In this document: in pieces, positions 51,201 through 61,876 of the stretch
How positions within the stretch are numbered: position 1 is the first letter of the stretch
Layout of the letters: each line of letters begins with the position of its first letter
NCBI GenBank assembly: GCA_002314445.1
Contig: DCFX01000019.1
Span: forward strand, 1-64,000
Origin: Treponema sp. UBA1793
GTDB lineage: Bacteria > Spirochaetota > Spirochaetia > Treponematales > Treponemataceae
Length of the DNA: 64,000 nt
Reading direction: 5' to 3'
Program-made: the position numbers and the translations under genes
Notes under the pieces: model-generated
The model's input: the letters and a program-made list of their open reading frames with translations, nothing else
The model's database searches: none
What the model was told of the DNA's origin: nothing

Positions 51201-53795
51201 TCAGGAGCGCCCTGACAGAGCCTTTTTCCAGCGGGAAATGGACTGAAGGGCGGAAAGAGGCGTCATATTGTCGGGATCGGATGACAGAATTTCGTCGAGC
51301 ACTATTTCTTCGTCGCTGAACAATCCGGGCATGCGCGGTTCATTCAGGGGCTGCGGTGCGGGGACAGGCTCAAGTACGGGCCTGTCCCCGGCTACCGACT
51401 GAATATGCGAAAGAATGACGTTTGCGCGGTCTATTACCTGCTGCGGAATGCCTGCAAGCCGGGCCACGTGAATGCCGTACGAATTTTCCGACGCGCCTTC
51501 TTTTACTTTGCGCAGGAATACGACAGTGCCATTCTCATCGGACACGTCCATACACAGCATTTTGAGCGATTTATGCTCCATACGGGTAAGCTCGTGGTAA
51601 TGCGTCGCAAAGAGCGTCTTGCATTTTACTGCATCAAGCAGATATTCGGATACGGCCCACGCAATTGCAAGACCGTCTTCCGTCGAGGTTCCGCGGCCTA
51701 CTTCATCCATTATGACAAGTGATTTTTCGGTTGCCGAACGGAGGATGTTCGCCGTTTCCATCATTTCAACAAGGAATGTCGACTCTCCGCGGGCAAGATT
51801 GTCGCTCGCGCCGACCCGGCAGAATATCCTGTCGACGACACCGAGTTTTGCAGAAGATGCAGGAACGAAGGAACCTGTCTGTGCAAGCAGCGCGATGAGC
51901 GCGTTCTGTCTGAGAAAAGTAGATTTACCTGCCATATTGGGGCCTGTAATGAGGGCGAACGAATTTTTATCTCCGCCCCCGCTTATATTGAGGTCGTTCG
52001 GAACGAATTCACCTGTGGGCATATGAAGTTCTACGACAGGATGACGCCCCCCCTTCACTTCAAACTCAGTTCCATCGTCAATTGCAGGCCGCACCCAGTT
52101 GTGCATAACTGCAGCTTCCGCAAGGGATGCAGATGAATCGGTATACGCAAGTTCACCGGCAGCCTGCATAAGATAAGGCACATATCCGTGCATCTGGCTG
52201 CGGATTTCCACATACAAGTCCCGCTCAAGTTCAAGAATTTTCGTACCGGCTTCATTCAGTTCGTGTTCCAGTTCCTGTAGCCTTTCCGTTGTATACCTGT
52301 CGCCGTTTACGAGTGCACGCCTCATAATAAAATGAGACGGAACAGAGGAAAGCTTGCCCTTGCTTATCTCGATAAAATATCCTGATGCATTCGTATACTT
52401 TATTTTAAGCGTACTGATGCCGGTCTTCTCTTTTTCTTCGGTCTCATAGTCGGTAAGAATTTTTCCGAAATTGTTGTGTATTTCACGCCAGTGATCAAGT
52501 TCTTTAGACCAGCCTTCTTTTATGATTCTGCCTTCGGTGATATTGGTGGACGGATCGTCAAGAATAGCGTTCTTTATGATGCCGATTATTTTTTCCGCAG
52601 GTTCCGGTGAAATTGCCGAAAAATCATACTGCTCAAGACTTCTGCGCACTTCAAGATAGCTTTCAAGACTTGCCCGGAGCGCCTGCATGTCTTTCGGATG
52701 AGCCCTGTCCATTGCAATACGGCCTGCAAGCCGTTCTATATCGAGCACGGGTTCGAGCTGGCTGCGGATACTGTCAAGCAGCTTTCTGTTTTCCACAAAC
52801 AGGGCTATATGATCCTGCCGTGCCTGGATTTTTTTACTGTCCGTCAGCGGATATAACAGCCATGAGCGGATCATGCGGTTTCCCATGGCAGTCTTTGTAT
52901 AATTCACGCACTCAAACAGACTGTACTGAGAGCTGCCGTCGCGCAGGTTCGCCACGACTTCAAGATTGCGCCGGGATGAATCATCTATGATGAGAAACTG
53001 ACTGTCCCGGTATATTTTTATACCGCTTACATGAGGGACTTCCGTATTTGTCGTTTTTTCGAGATAGTCGAGCAGAAAACCGGCTGGTACTACTTCGGGA
53101 GATTCTTCCGTAAGTCCGAACGGCTGAAGGTTTGCTGTCTTAAACTGCGTGGTCAGCCTTTTGTATGAAACTCCGGCAGAAAAATCCCAGTCAGGATAAT
53201 ACGAAACTGATAAATCCGGCACGGCAGAAAGAGACTGCTGGACAATATCGTTTGATTTCAGAGACTGGGGAAGAAGCATTTCCCGTGGCGAACAGCGCCC
53301 GAGTTCTTTCGGAAAATTTTCGGCCATTGAGGATGCAGGCCACGAAGTTGCGCTGAACGAGGACGTCGTTACGTCTATAAATGCAAATGCAGCCTTACCG
53401 TGCACGACGGAAAGGGCCGCCAGATAATTGTTTATGCTTCCCTCAAGATATTCCGATTCGACTGCCGTTCCCGGAGTGATAATCTCGACGACTTTCCGTT
53501 CTGTAAGTCCCTTTCCGTGAGCAATTTCACCAACCTGCTCGCAGATGACCACTTTTTTACCAAGCCGGAGAAGGCGCGCAATATAGATTTTTGAAGCATG
53601 ATACGGAATACCGCACATTGGATTATCGGCGCGGTGTGTAAGCGTTAAATTAAGAAGACGCGATACTTCTACCGCATCTTCATTGAACATTTCATAAAAA
53701 TCCCCCACACGGAAAAAGAGTACTTCGCTCCGGTATTTTGCTTTTACCGATTCGTACTGTGCCATGAGGGGAGTAATTTCGCTTTCTTTCTCCAT
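51201..53795 (-). CDS. mutS: DNA mismatch repair protein MutS
   Basis: 864 residues. Mismatch-reading N-terminal motif FFRVGDFYEMFNEDA (Phe-x-Glu wedge variant) and GIPYHA; Walker A TGPNMAGKSTFLRQNA, then FCRVGASDNLARGESTFLVE, Walker B VIMDEVGRGTSTEDGLAIA and FATHYHELT. C-terminal tail carries a short helix set for dimer/tetramer contacts. Starts five bases after skp. Confidence 0.95.
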   Translation of the reverse strand: MEKESEITPLMAQYESVKAKYRSEVLFFRVGDFYEMFNEDAVEVSRLLNLTLTHRADNPMCGIPYHASKIYIARLLRLGKKVVICEQVGEIAHGKGLTERKVVEIITPGTAVESEYLEGSINNYLAALSVVHGKAAFAFIDVTTSSFSATSWPASSMAENFPKELGRCSPREMLLPQSLKSNDIVQQSLSAVPDLSVSYYPDWDFSAGVSYKRLTTQFKTANLQPFGLTEESPEVVPAGFLLDYLEKTTNTEVPHVSGIKIYRDSQFLIIDDSSRRNLEVVANLRDGSSQYSLFECVNYTKTAMGNRMIRSWLLYPLTDSKKIQARQDHIALFVENRKLLDSIRSQLEPVLDIERLAGRIAMDRAHPKDMQALRASLESYLEVRRSLEQYDFSAISPEPAEKIIGIIKNAILDDPSTNITEGRIIKEGWSKELDHWREIHNNFGKILTDYETEEKEKTGISTLKIKYTNASGYFIEISKGKLSSVPSHFIMRRALVNGDRYTTERLQELEHELNEAGTKILELERDLYVEIRSQMHGYVPYLMQAAGELAYTDSSASLAEAAVMHNWVRPAIDDGTEFEVKGGRHPVVELHMPTGEFVPNDLNISGGGDKNSFALITGPNMAGKSTFLRQNALIALLAQTGSFVPASSAKLGVVDRIFCRVGASDNLARGESTFLVEMMETANILRSATEKSLVIMDEVGRGTSTEDGLAIAWAVSEYLLDAVKCKTLFATHYHELTRMEHKSLKMLCMDVSDENGTVVFLRKVKEGASENSYGIHVARLAGIPQQVIDRANVILSHIQSVAGDRPVLEPVPAPQPLNEPRMPGLFSDEEIVLDEILSSDPDNMTPLSALQSISRWKKALSGRS

Positions 53796-53800
53796 AGTAA

Positions 53801-54331
53801 CTAATTGTTTCCAAGTTCCGATATCACCTGATCGGTAATATCGACAGAACTGCTGTACCAGAGAATCGCATTATCCTGCTGAAGGCTCAAAATCATGCTG
53901 TAACCGCCCGACTCAGCTATTTTTGCAAGCACATTGTACAGCTTTTTATAAAAAGAATCCGAATTCTGCAGAGACTTCTGCATAGTTGCAAGTTCCACGT
54001 TTTTGGCGTTCGTATACTCATTCAGATATTCTGTCTTCTTTGTGATATCGCCTTCTACACGGAGCGCATTCGCATCATCGCCGGCTGACTGATAGTTGAG
54101 CTTCTTCTGCTGCAGGTCGCGCAGCTCCTGCGTCCTGCTGTTGATTTCATCCTGGTATTCCGCCTTCTTTTTTTCATAATTCCGGACTGCAGATGAATCG
54201 CGGAAATACGCATTATACACTTTTGCAGTATCAACAACTCCGAATTTCGTTATCTGCTGTGCAGAAATTCCTGCACATGCCAGAAATGCAATGGAAAACG
54301 CAATGACAAGTAATTTTATTGTTCTTTTCAT
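53801..54331 (-). CDS. skp: Periplasmic chaperone Skp/OmpH
   Basis: 176 residues. Signal peptide ends AGISAQ; the mature start KFGVVDTAKVYNAYFRDSSA matches OmpH. The middle is a long coiled coil (tentacle) rich in Glu/Lys/Gln, and the C-terminal part returns to the trimer base (GGYSMILSLQQDNAILWYS). Escorts outer-membrane proteins to BamA, which is encoded just upstream. Confidence 0.9.
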   Translation of the reverse strand: MKRTIKLLVIAFSIAFLACAGISAQQITKFGVVDTAKVYNAYFRDSSAVRNYEKKKAEYQDEINSRTQELRDLQQKKLNYQSAGDDANALRVEGDITKKTEYLNEYTNAKNVELATMQKSLQNSDSFYKKLYNVLAKIAESGGYSMILSLQQDNAILWYSSSVDITDQVISELGNN

Positions 54332-54354
54332 TTTCTAAACCTTCTATAAAAAAA

Positions 54355-56787
54355 TCATTTATTCGTAATATTAAACGAAAGTACGAACTGCCAGGTATCG
54401 ACCCAGTAAAAGCCTTTTGCATCACTGTAACGGAATGTATTGGCAAAAAGCAGATGTAGCGGGAACTGCGGCAGGAGGAACCTGATGCCGGGACCGACGC
54501 TGTAATAGAAATCGGACAGGGACAAATCCGTGAACATTGAAGAAACATCGTCCTTTACTGCTGCTGCATCAAAAAATCCGTCGATACCAACGACATTCGG
54601 CACCAGAGGGATACGGAGTTCAAGCCTGTTGCTCAGCATAGCCTTTCCGCGTGTCGAATTATAAATATCAGTCCAGCCGCGCGCATTAAACATACCGTCT
54701 ATATAAACTTTGTTTGAATCTCCCAACAGAGAACCCGGAACAGGGAATATTGCGGTAAAACCGGTATATGCGGCAAGCACTCCCTTGAGCGACCATTTAT
54801 CTCCGAACGGAATATTGAACAACGTCAGGTAGCCTTCAAGTTTTGTATCAGTCCTAAAGAAAAATTCCTTTTCCAATCCCGGAATAAGTCCGTACCACGC
54901 AATGCGCTCGCTTGTAAACCAGCCCTTTGACGGATCGTAGTTGATATCACGATTATCCAGAGAGAAACTTGACCAGATTGAATTGTTTAATCCGAATCTG
55001 TTCGCAGACTGATTAATTGTCGAATCCACAGGAGTATACACAGATTCATCGTATATGTTGTTGCTCAGCGTTGTCGACAACCCTCCGCTCAATGTCAGAA
55101 TGGCAAAGTCCGGAGTCCACCGTCTTCCGACAGACGAACTGAGCGTCACGGAATAATCTTCGTACTGCATATAATACGAATCATCATCAAGCGTACCGTC
55201 AGGGAGCCATGCATTACGCAATGCAGATTCAAGAGAGTGCGAAACAGAAAGCGATTCGCTTACGTTTACAGGCAGCCCGAACAGCCAGTTCTGTCCGTAG
55301 GAAGCACTCAAAGACTGATCTGAGTTTGAAATGGTCGTACTTGTAGAAACAGTCTTTCCCTCTCCCCACAAATTCGAATTCTGCCATTTTGCAAACAATG
55401 ACACGGGAAATTCATCGGGATCCGAAACGCCGGAGAAAGTCATACCGAATTCAAGAGAAGTTGTGGACTGTTCTTCAACCGTAAATACAAGATCAACAAG
55501 ATCGGACTCTGATCCTGCGACAGGTTCAGGAACGATGCTTGAGAAATACTGAAGGTTGTACAAATTACGCAGGCCTGACATAACCTTGTCGCGCGAAAAC
55601 ACATCTCCTGATTCAAGAGGAATTTCACGGCGGATAACGTAATCCTTCGTTTTCGTATTTCCTTTAATAATAATATTTTCAATATGACTGCGGGACTGCT
55701 CAACAATCGTAAGTTCAAACGAAATCGTACGGCGCTCCGCATCTTTTTTTACGGCAGGCATATACTGATTCGTCATATAACCGTTTTCGGCATACAGGCT
55801 TGTGATGCCCTGAAGTCCTTCCTGATATTTTGTCTGATTGTAAACTGCTCCGTCCTTAAGTTTTATATATGAAAGCAGTTTATCCGTTTTAAATATTTTA
55901 TTTCCCTTTATTGTAGTTCCATTGTACGTATATTGGGGGCCTTCCTGAATAATGAACGTAATCGTAAGTTCATTACGTCCCTTTTCCTTATTAAGTTTCG
56001 TTTCCTGGAGCACATCCGCTATCTTCGCATCCGCATATCCGCGGTCCTGATAGTATGTTGTAATCGTCTGTTTGTCCGCTTCCAGAGACGATTTCTGAAA
56101 CGCACCGTCCTTCATAAAGCCGACTTCCTTCAGCGAAATTTTACTCTTCAATGTACGTTCCGAAACAACTGTGTTTCCGCTGAACCGTATCGCCGTAATA
56201 ACGGTATTTGCACCCTCATCTATTATGAACGTGAGTTTTATTCCCTGCGGCGTCTCTTCTGTCTTATGAGACACTTTTGCATCCGTATATCCTTTTTTCA
56301 AATACACATCACGAAGCGCACGTTCATCAAGGAGGACTTTGCTTTCCAGATAAATATCATCAGTCTTTACCGTAACAGCGTCCCGAAGTTCACCGTTCCT
56401 TATTTTCTTATTTCCTTCAAAATCTATGGACTTAATGACAGGCCGCTCTTTTACCTGAAACACCAGCAGAATCTTGTCGGCGGTCTTCGGATCGTGCTTT
56501 GCATAAGGAGTTATATCGTCAAACATGTCGAGCGCATAAAGACGGTCAACAAGATCGTTATATACATCTTCTGTAAAGTCTTTCCCGATGAAATTGCTCG
56601 TAATACCGCTCAGCTCAGACTTTTTAACATTCTTCAGCCCTTCAAAGGTTATTTCTGAAATCGCCTTTCCCCAAAACCAGTCCGAGTCTCCTCCTTCTTT
56701 ATTCTGGGCAGCAAGCGGCAGGCATAACGAGAACAAAGCCAGTGCAAGAATCAGAAGTCGGGAAGAAACATGGTTAAATGAATGCAT
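54355..56787 (-). CDS. bamA: Outer-membrane assembly protein BamA (Tp92 family)
   Basis: 810 residues. Signal peptide ends CLPLAAQ. Five POTRA domains (about 35-430; for example ISEITFEGLKNVKKSELSGI, VITAIRFSGNTVVSERTLK) then a C-terminal barrel with surface-antigen motifs (NIYDESVYTPV, VYIDGMFNARGWTDIYNS). Loop residues in VRGF-type region appear as FNARGW. Inserts proteins into the outer membrane; in T. pallidum the homologue (TP0326) is surface-exposed. SD GGAG. Confidence 0.94.
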   Translation of the reverse strand: MHSFNHVSSRLLILALALFSLCLPLAAQNKEGGDSDWFWGKAISEITFEGLKNVKKSELSGITSNFIGKDFTEDVYNDLVDRLYALDMFDDITPYAKHDPKTADKILLVFQVKERPVIKSIDFEGNKKIRNGELRDAVTVKTDDIYLESKVLLDERALRDVYLKKGYTDAKVSHKTEETPQGIKLTFIIDEGANTVITAIRFSGNTVVSERTLKSKISLKEVGFMKDGAFQKSSLEADKQTITTYYQDRGYADAKIADVLQETKLNKEKGRNELTITFIIQEGPQYTYNGTTIKGNKIFKTDKLLSYIKLKDGAVYNQTKYQEGLQGITSLYAENGYMTNQYMPAVKKDAERRTISFELTIVEQSRSHIENIIIKGNTKTKDYVIRREIPLESGDVFSRDKVMSGLRNLYNLQYFSSIVPEPVAGSESDLVDLVFTVEEQSTTSLEFGMTFSGVSDPDEFPVSLFAKWQNSNLWGEGKTVSTSTTISNSDQSLSASYGQNWLFGLPVNVSESLSVSHSLESALRNAWLPDGTLDDDSYYMQYEDYSVTLSSSVGRRWTPDFAILTLSGGLSTTLSNNIYDESVYTPVDSTINQSANRFGLNNSIWSSFSLDNRDINYDPSKGWFTSERIAWYGLIPGLEKEFFFRTDTKLEGYLTLFNIPFGDKWSLKGVLAAYTGFTAIFPVPGSLLGDSNKVYIDGMFNARGWTDIYNSTRGKAMLSNRLELRIPLVPNVVGIDGFFDAAAVKDDVSSMFTDLSLSDFYYSVGPGIRFLLPQFPLHLLFANTFRYSDAKGFYWVDTWQFVLSFNITNK

Positions 56788-56806
56788 ACATACTCCTATA
56801 CTTATA

Positions 56807-59800
56807 TTAAAATGAGAATTTCCATGAAAGTGTCAAAGATGTTGAAGAAATAATCATATTATTCAACATTGCATCTATATTTGGAGCCATATTCCATCTT
56901 ATATTTGCAAACGGGGATTCAAGTTCCAGTCCGAATTCCGGCTGTAGCAAAAGTCCTTGTGCTGTCGTTTTATCGTCAACCCTTGTTTTGTCGTATGACA
57001 GATGTATAAGCGCATCAGCATACACTGCACTTCCGAAGTATTTCCCCATATAAACAGTTGAATTATCAAGAAAGTTACCGACAGTCATTTGAGACGGCGT
57101 AAGTGTTCCGGCAAATCCCATTTTCAGCGTGTTCTGCAAAAACATTGTACGCACTGAAAATATATCAAAATTCATCAAATCGCGCAACTTGTTCTCCAGG
57201 GCACGCCCGACGGTAGACTGAACCGCATAATCGCTAGCGGCAAACAACAGGCCGCTTACGTTAGTAGAATCTCCGACAGCAATCTGCCCGAGCAGATCCC
57301 TGATTTCCTTTTCTGATTTTGCAGGTATTGATGTAACCAGCGGATTAAAATCGGAAAGATACTGATTATCCGCAGTCAAAACGATGCGGATTTCATTACC
57401 ATCTTCGTCGCGTTCCCTTGTTTCTGCACGGACAGTGATACGCGGATTAATCCGGCCGTCCATATCGTTGAATTTTATGGTTCCCTGCTTAATATAGAAA
57501 TTTCTGTTCAAATAAGCAATGTCGCCTGACTTCAGGTTTACGTCGCCCTTTAACGAATAAGTGTTCTCCGACTGATCCATTTTAAAATTGGCAGCAGTAT
57601 CCGGCACCAGTACACACCGGAGAAGAGGTTCAAAGAAGAAATTAACGTGAGGCCCTATAACAATATCAAGATCGGCCCGTGTAAAGAACCCGCCGTCTTC
57701 TGCTTTTTCATTCATGGCTGATGCAATTTCTGCTGCCCTGACCTGGGCCTTTACATCCTCAACGTATATCCTTCCCGATACATCAAGGATACTGTTCTGA
57801 AAAGTTATTCCGAGATCAATTGAAGTAAGCCCTTTGAAGTCTGCAACGCCTATATCGAGGTCGGCAGGAGCCACATGTCCGGGTTCTGTTTTTACCGATG
57901 ATTCTATTCTGTCAAAAGACCACCGGTCGAAGAATATGCTTGCTTTTGCAAACACACTTTCATTATGTTCTTTAAATTCGACCTGCGGTACCGAAATTTC
58001 ATTGTGCAGCAGCGTGACAATAATTTTGTCAGTCGTAATATGAGACGGAACTATCTTAGGCAGACTAAAATCGGGCTTTGTTATAAGCAGCGACCCCGTA
58101 AATTCGGGATCCGACTGAAGGCCGCTTATTTGCACATCACCACTCAAAATGCCGCTGTACATCTGAAATTCGCTGGCCGGCAGATAGGATAAAATCTCCG
58201 CCATATCGGCATATATCCCGGATATCGCGATATCAAGATTTTTCCCCCTGGTGTTTCCGGTAATACTGCAGTGGAACGGTTTATCTTCCGCAATCGAAAT
58301 ATGTATCTGCCCGTTGTCGCTCACCTGGCCGGAAATGCCGAGATTTTCGGATGAGAAAATAGAAGTATTTTCACCGCTGTGCAGCAGTGTCAGAGAGAAC
58401 GGAAATGATTTTTTGAGCAGCGTGCCACCGAAGCCTGCAGAGGAAAGTGTGGCAACAAAGGAATCAGGGAGGAAACTGTTCTGTTTCACCATTGTATCTG
58501 AAACAGCCAGATTCAAAGGCAGCGAGACAAAGCTTTCCCCCGAACCGGCTTCCAGTTCAGCCGATGCCGTTCCCTCGTATGTTTCAAGGGATATATCCGC
58601 TTTTACATTATTAATCCTGGTTGTACCGTATTTGACATACATTGAATCGACTACAAGTTTTTTCTCTACGATGGATGCATTCCCTCCTGCCAGACACTGC
58701 GAGCCGCCGATCATCATACTTGCCGAATCAATATTTAATGCAATATATGGATTATTTATTGTGCCCGTCGCAGTCACCGACGCGGTAAGGGCGTTGTTGT
58801 CACTCTGTTCCGAAACAAACCTGTTCAAACCGAAATCCGTACATGCAATCTGTGCGTTGAAATAAAGATTATTCCTTATTGTATCTCCGTTGAGAACAGT
58901 ATCGTCAGGATTCGTTATATCTGCAGTTATTGCTATTTTTTCACTTGCAAGTGGATTTTTGAGCGAAAAATCAAGATGCGCGGAATCGAACAGATTCTTG
59001 TTCATATTCAAAAGAAGCTGCGCGTTTCCGTTAAGAGTGGAATATATATCCGAATATGAAACTGAATCGAAAAACGCTCCATATTTTGTTATTTTTCCCG
59101 ACAGCAGCAGTTTCGGAGCAAAATTGAATTTCGCTCCGGCATTTTCGGCCTCAAACCGTGAAATATTTACAGCAAGACCGTCGCCTGCGGTATAGGCAAA
59201 TCCGGTCTCCGTTGAAAGTGTAAAAATCGAATCTGCAAAGTTTACCGGAAAATTGTCCATTATCAGGGAACCTTCAAATCCTCCTCCTGATGACCGCTGA
59301 ACCTGAAGGGACGTTCCGTAATCGCCTGCAACCGTAATGAAATTCTCCATCACGTTTCCCGTAAAATGATACGGAATACTTCCTGCCGTCATGTCGAGCG
59401 AAAAAAAAGCACCCTGAGAGTCCGGAGATTTATCAACTTCTGCAGACGCATGTATTGTGTTTTTTCCGTAAATCACATCAAACTTGGTCACCTGCAGAGA
59501 CGTTCCGTTTCCGTCAAGGGACATAAGCAGAAACTGATTGTCTTTTTTCGTATTGGCAACAAGCGCGTACGGTATGTTGTAAGAGACAGATTTCATATCA
59601 GATGACAGATAAAATTCACCGGTAAACATGTACGGTTCAAGCGACTGCGAAAACGCCGTCAGAGAATTTGCGGTATTTTCCGGCATAAAAAAGGCGGCAG
59701 CCTGCGCTACACTGTCAAGATATAGATCCGAAACAGCCACACCGGCCTGTACATAGTGTGTTTTTGTCAGATAACTGCCGTCTATCTGTATTTTCCCGGG

Positions 59801-61195
59801 ATTATCGGCATCGGTATGGGCATAATCGGAAACTTCAAAACTATAATCAACAGATTCCTTGTGAGGGATGACGGTAAGCTGAAGTGCTGTCAGCGCCTTG
59901 TCGTTAAGAAAGACCTGCGGCGAAAAACAGAGAAAACCGCGTTTCTGCGGATCAAAAAAGAGTTCTGCAGATATGACGCCGCCGTTCGGGAGGACGATGC
60001 GCCGTATATCCGCAGTACCCGACAAACTGAGGCCGTCAAATATGCACGAGACAGCTATCCCTGCATCGTAATTCTGTCCCGACAGGACGAGATTCGGAAT
60101 ATGTATGTCTTTTTCATTTCCTGAAAGTTTATACGAAACATTCACGGCGCCGGGAACAAGCGTGCCGGGCAGATATACGTGTCCGTCGGACGTATATTCC
60201 AGTTTCTTCGTATGTGTATTGTACAATGCATGCGCATTTACAGAAGCGGACACGGAAGCAATTTTCTGCATAAGGCTCTTGTGCTGCCCGCGGGACGACA
60301 CAAAAGAGGATATCGACAAACCGTCGGTATGAACCGTGAGATTTGCATCTCCTGAATCAATGCCGTAGGAACATAAAAGGAGTAACGGATACGAATTCTG
60401 AATTGTCCTGGCAGTAACGGTACGGTTATCGTACGAAAACAGAAAATTCTGCTTTCCGAAAGAAAAATCACCGGCGTTGAAATTAGAAAAACGGGCCAGA
60501 AGGGAACTGCCGTCAAAACCTGCCCGTATGCCTCCGGAGACAGAAAATTTCCCCGAAAAATCATACCCGGGGAACTGCTTCAGAGCACATTTTGCGCTGC
60601 CCGCTGCAGACACTACAAGCGTGTCATTCATGCTGTTGTATCCGGCAGAAATTTTCTTAAATCCGGCGGAAACGTCGGCGCCGTTCCCCTTGTATCTGAT
60701 GGAAACGTTTTTTACCGTCACGGCGACGGGAAGTTTCACCGATATATCTTCAAGATTGATTGACGGGCCCTGCGAATACTGCCGGACAATTGCTATAAGC
60801 TTATCCGCAACTTTTCTGTCGGAGGAATCATCATAATCCACGTCGATTCCGTCAATTGTCAGATATTTAAAAGCATGCTCCACATCTTTTCTGAGCAAAT
60901 GCGGAAGGCTGTATCTGAGCACAATTTTCCGTATTCTGACAATTTCAGTACCATCGGAAGAAGAGGAAAGGACTATACCTTTTATGTTGAAAACTGTTAA
61001 AATAGACGGCGACATAGACGAATATGAAAATGTCAGCCCGGTTCTGTTTTCAAGTTCCGTGCGGAATGCATTTACCCTGTCGGTAATTGTCTCCGTAAGA
61101 AGCTTGTATGCAGGACGTACACACAGCAGAAACGTAAAAAAAAGCATGAGAAAAATCACGATGTATATGCTGCTTATGGCTGACCTTCTGCTCAT
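56807..61195 (-). CDS. tamB: TamB-family translocation and assembly protein
   Basis: 1462 residues. N-terminal membrane anchor (about 8-30, YIVIFLMLFFTFLLCV) and a very long stretch of repeated beta strands forming a hydrophobic groove, ending in the DUF490/TamB C-terminal domain (IAYLNRNFYIKQGTIKFNDM, NPRITVRAETRERDEDGNEI, LLGQIAVGDSTNVSGLLFAA). Bridges the inner membrane to BamA-family barrels and carries lipids or proteins. Its place directly upstream of bamA fits. TamA is not seen. Confidence 0.92.
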   Translation of the reverse strand: MSRRSAISSIYIVIFLMLFFTFLLCVRPAYKLLTETITDRVNAFRTELENRTGLTFSYSSMSPSILTVFNIKGIVLSSSSDGTEIVRIRKIVLRYSLPHLLRKDVEHAFKYLTIDGIDVDYDDSSDRKVADKLIAIVRQYSQGPSINLEDISVKLPVAVTVKNVSIRYKGNGADVSAGFKKISAGYNSMNDTLVVSAAGSAKCALKQFPGYDFSGKFSVSGGIRAGFDGSSLLARFSNFNAGDFSFGKQNFLFSYDNRTVTARTIQNSYPLLLLCSYGIDSGDANLTVHTDGLSISSFVSSRGQHKSLMQKIASVSASVNAHALYNTHTKKLEYTSDGHVYLPGTLVPGAVNVSYKLSGNEKDIHIPNLVLSGQNYDAGIAVSCIFDGLSLSGTADIRRIVLPNGGVISAELFFDPQKRGFLCFSPQVFLNDKALTALQLTVIPHKESVDYSFEVSDYAHTDADNPGKIQIDGSYLTKTHYVQAGVAVSDLYLDSVAQAAAFFMPENTANSLTAFSQSLEPYMFTGEFYLSSDMKSVSYNIPYALVANTKKDNQFLLMSLDGNGTSLQVTKFDVIYGKNTIHASAEVDKSPDSQGAFFSLDMTAGSIPYHFTGNVMENFITVAGDYGTSLQVQRSSGGGFEGSLIMDNFPVNFADSIFTLSTETGFAYTAGDGLAVNISRFEAENAGAKFNFAPKLLLSGKITKYGAFFDSVSYSDIYSTLNGNAQLLLNMNKNLFDSAHLDFSLKNPLASEKIAITADITNPDDTVLNGDTIRNNLYFNAQIACTDFGLNRFVSEQSDNNALTASVTATGTINNPYIALNIDSASMMIGGSQCLAGGNASIVEKKLVVDSMYVKYGTTRINNVKADISLETYEGTASAELEAGSGESFVSLPLNLAVSDTMVKQNSFLPDSFVATLSSAGFGGTLLKKSFPFSLTLLHSGENTSIFSSENLGISGQVSDNGQIHISIAEDKPFHCSITGNTRGKNLDIAISGIYADMAEILSYLPASEFQMYSGILSGDVQISGLQSDPEFTGSLLITKPDFSLPKIVPSHITTDKIIVTLLHNEISVPQVEFKEHNESVFAKASIFFDRWSFDRIESSVKTEPGHVAPADLDIGVADFKGLTSIDLGITFQNSILDVSGRIYVEDVKAQVRAAEIASAMNEKAEDGGFFTRADLDIVIGPHVNFFFEPLLRCVLVPDTAANFKMDQSENTYSLKGDVNLKSGDIAYLNRNFYIKQGTIKFNDMDGRINPRITVRAETRERDEDGNEIRIVLTADNQYLSDFNPLVTSIPAKSEKEIRDLLGQIAVGDSTNVSGLLFAASDYAVQSTVGRALENKLRDLMNFDIFSVRTMFLQNTLKMGFAGTLTPSQMTVGNFLDNSTVYMGKYFGSAVYADALIHLSYDKTRVDDKTTAQGLLLQPEFGLELESPFANIRWNMAPNIDAMLNNMIISSTSLTLSWKFSF

Positions 61196-61246
61196 ATTCG
61201 TAGAGTCTATCTTATCAGATAATCGGCAGAATTACAGGTATATTCT

Positions 61247-61876
61247 ATGATATTGCAAAATTTTATTGTGTTCGAAGGCATTGATGGTGCCGGCACCTCC
61301 ACTCAGTTAAAAAAGCTCACCGAAAAAATCAGGAATGACAAACTGTTCATCACGGCAGAACCGACGAATCTTCCCACCGGTGTTTTCCTTCGCCGCATGC
61401 TCAAAGGCGAATTCTCTGTCGACGAAAAGACTGCTGCTTACCTGTTTGCTTCAGACAGATGCGAACACGTGTTCGGCAGGGACGGAATCATTGAACATAT
61501 TCACGCGGAAAAGATTGTCGTCAGCGACAGATACCTGTTTTCGACACTTGCTTATCAGTCAGTCTCGTGCGGAGAAGACCTGCCGCAGCTTTTAAACAGT
61601 ATATTTCCGCTGCCGCAGATTCTTTTTTATTTCCGGATCAACCCCGAAATCTCATTCAAAAGGGTGCTTGCCCGCGGAGAAAAACCGGAAATATACGAAA
61701 ATACCGGTTTTCTGCAGAAAACGGCCGCACTGTATGATAAAATCATGAAAAAATACGACGGAACAGCTCTTGCAGAATCGATGCAGCTTGTCACGATTGA
61801 TGCGTCAAAACCTATAGAAGAAACAGCTGAAATTATCTGGAGTTACCTCAAAAAGCTGCCGATATTGGGAATGTGA
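61247..61876 (+). CDS. tmk: Thymidylate kinase with non-canonical P-loop
   Basis: 209 residues. FIVFEGIDGAGTSTQLKKL: the P-loop normally reads GxDGxGKST, here the Lys is Thr17. The rest is standard: DR motif VVSDRYLFSTLAYQS, ILFYFRINPEISFKRVLARG and a LID region. Phosphorylates dTMP to dTDP. Overlaps the next gene by four bases. Confidence 0.9.
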   Translation: MILQNFIVFEGIDGAGTSTQLKKLTEKIRNDKLFITAEPTNLPTGVFLRRMLKGEFSVDEKTAAYLFASDRCEHVFGRDGIIEHIHAEKIVVSDRYLFSTLAYQSVSCGEDLPQLLNSIFPLPQILFYFRINPEISFKRVLARGEKPEIYENTGFLQKTAALYDKIMKKYDGTALAESMQLVTIDASKPIEETAEIIWSYLKKLPILGM

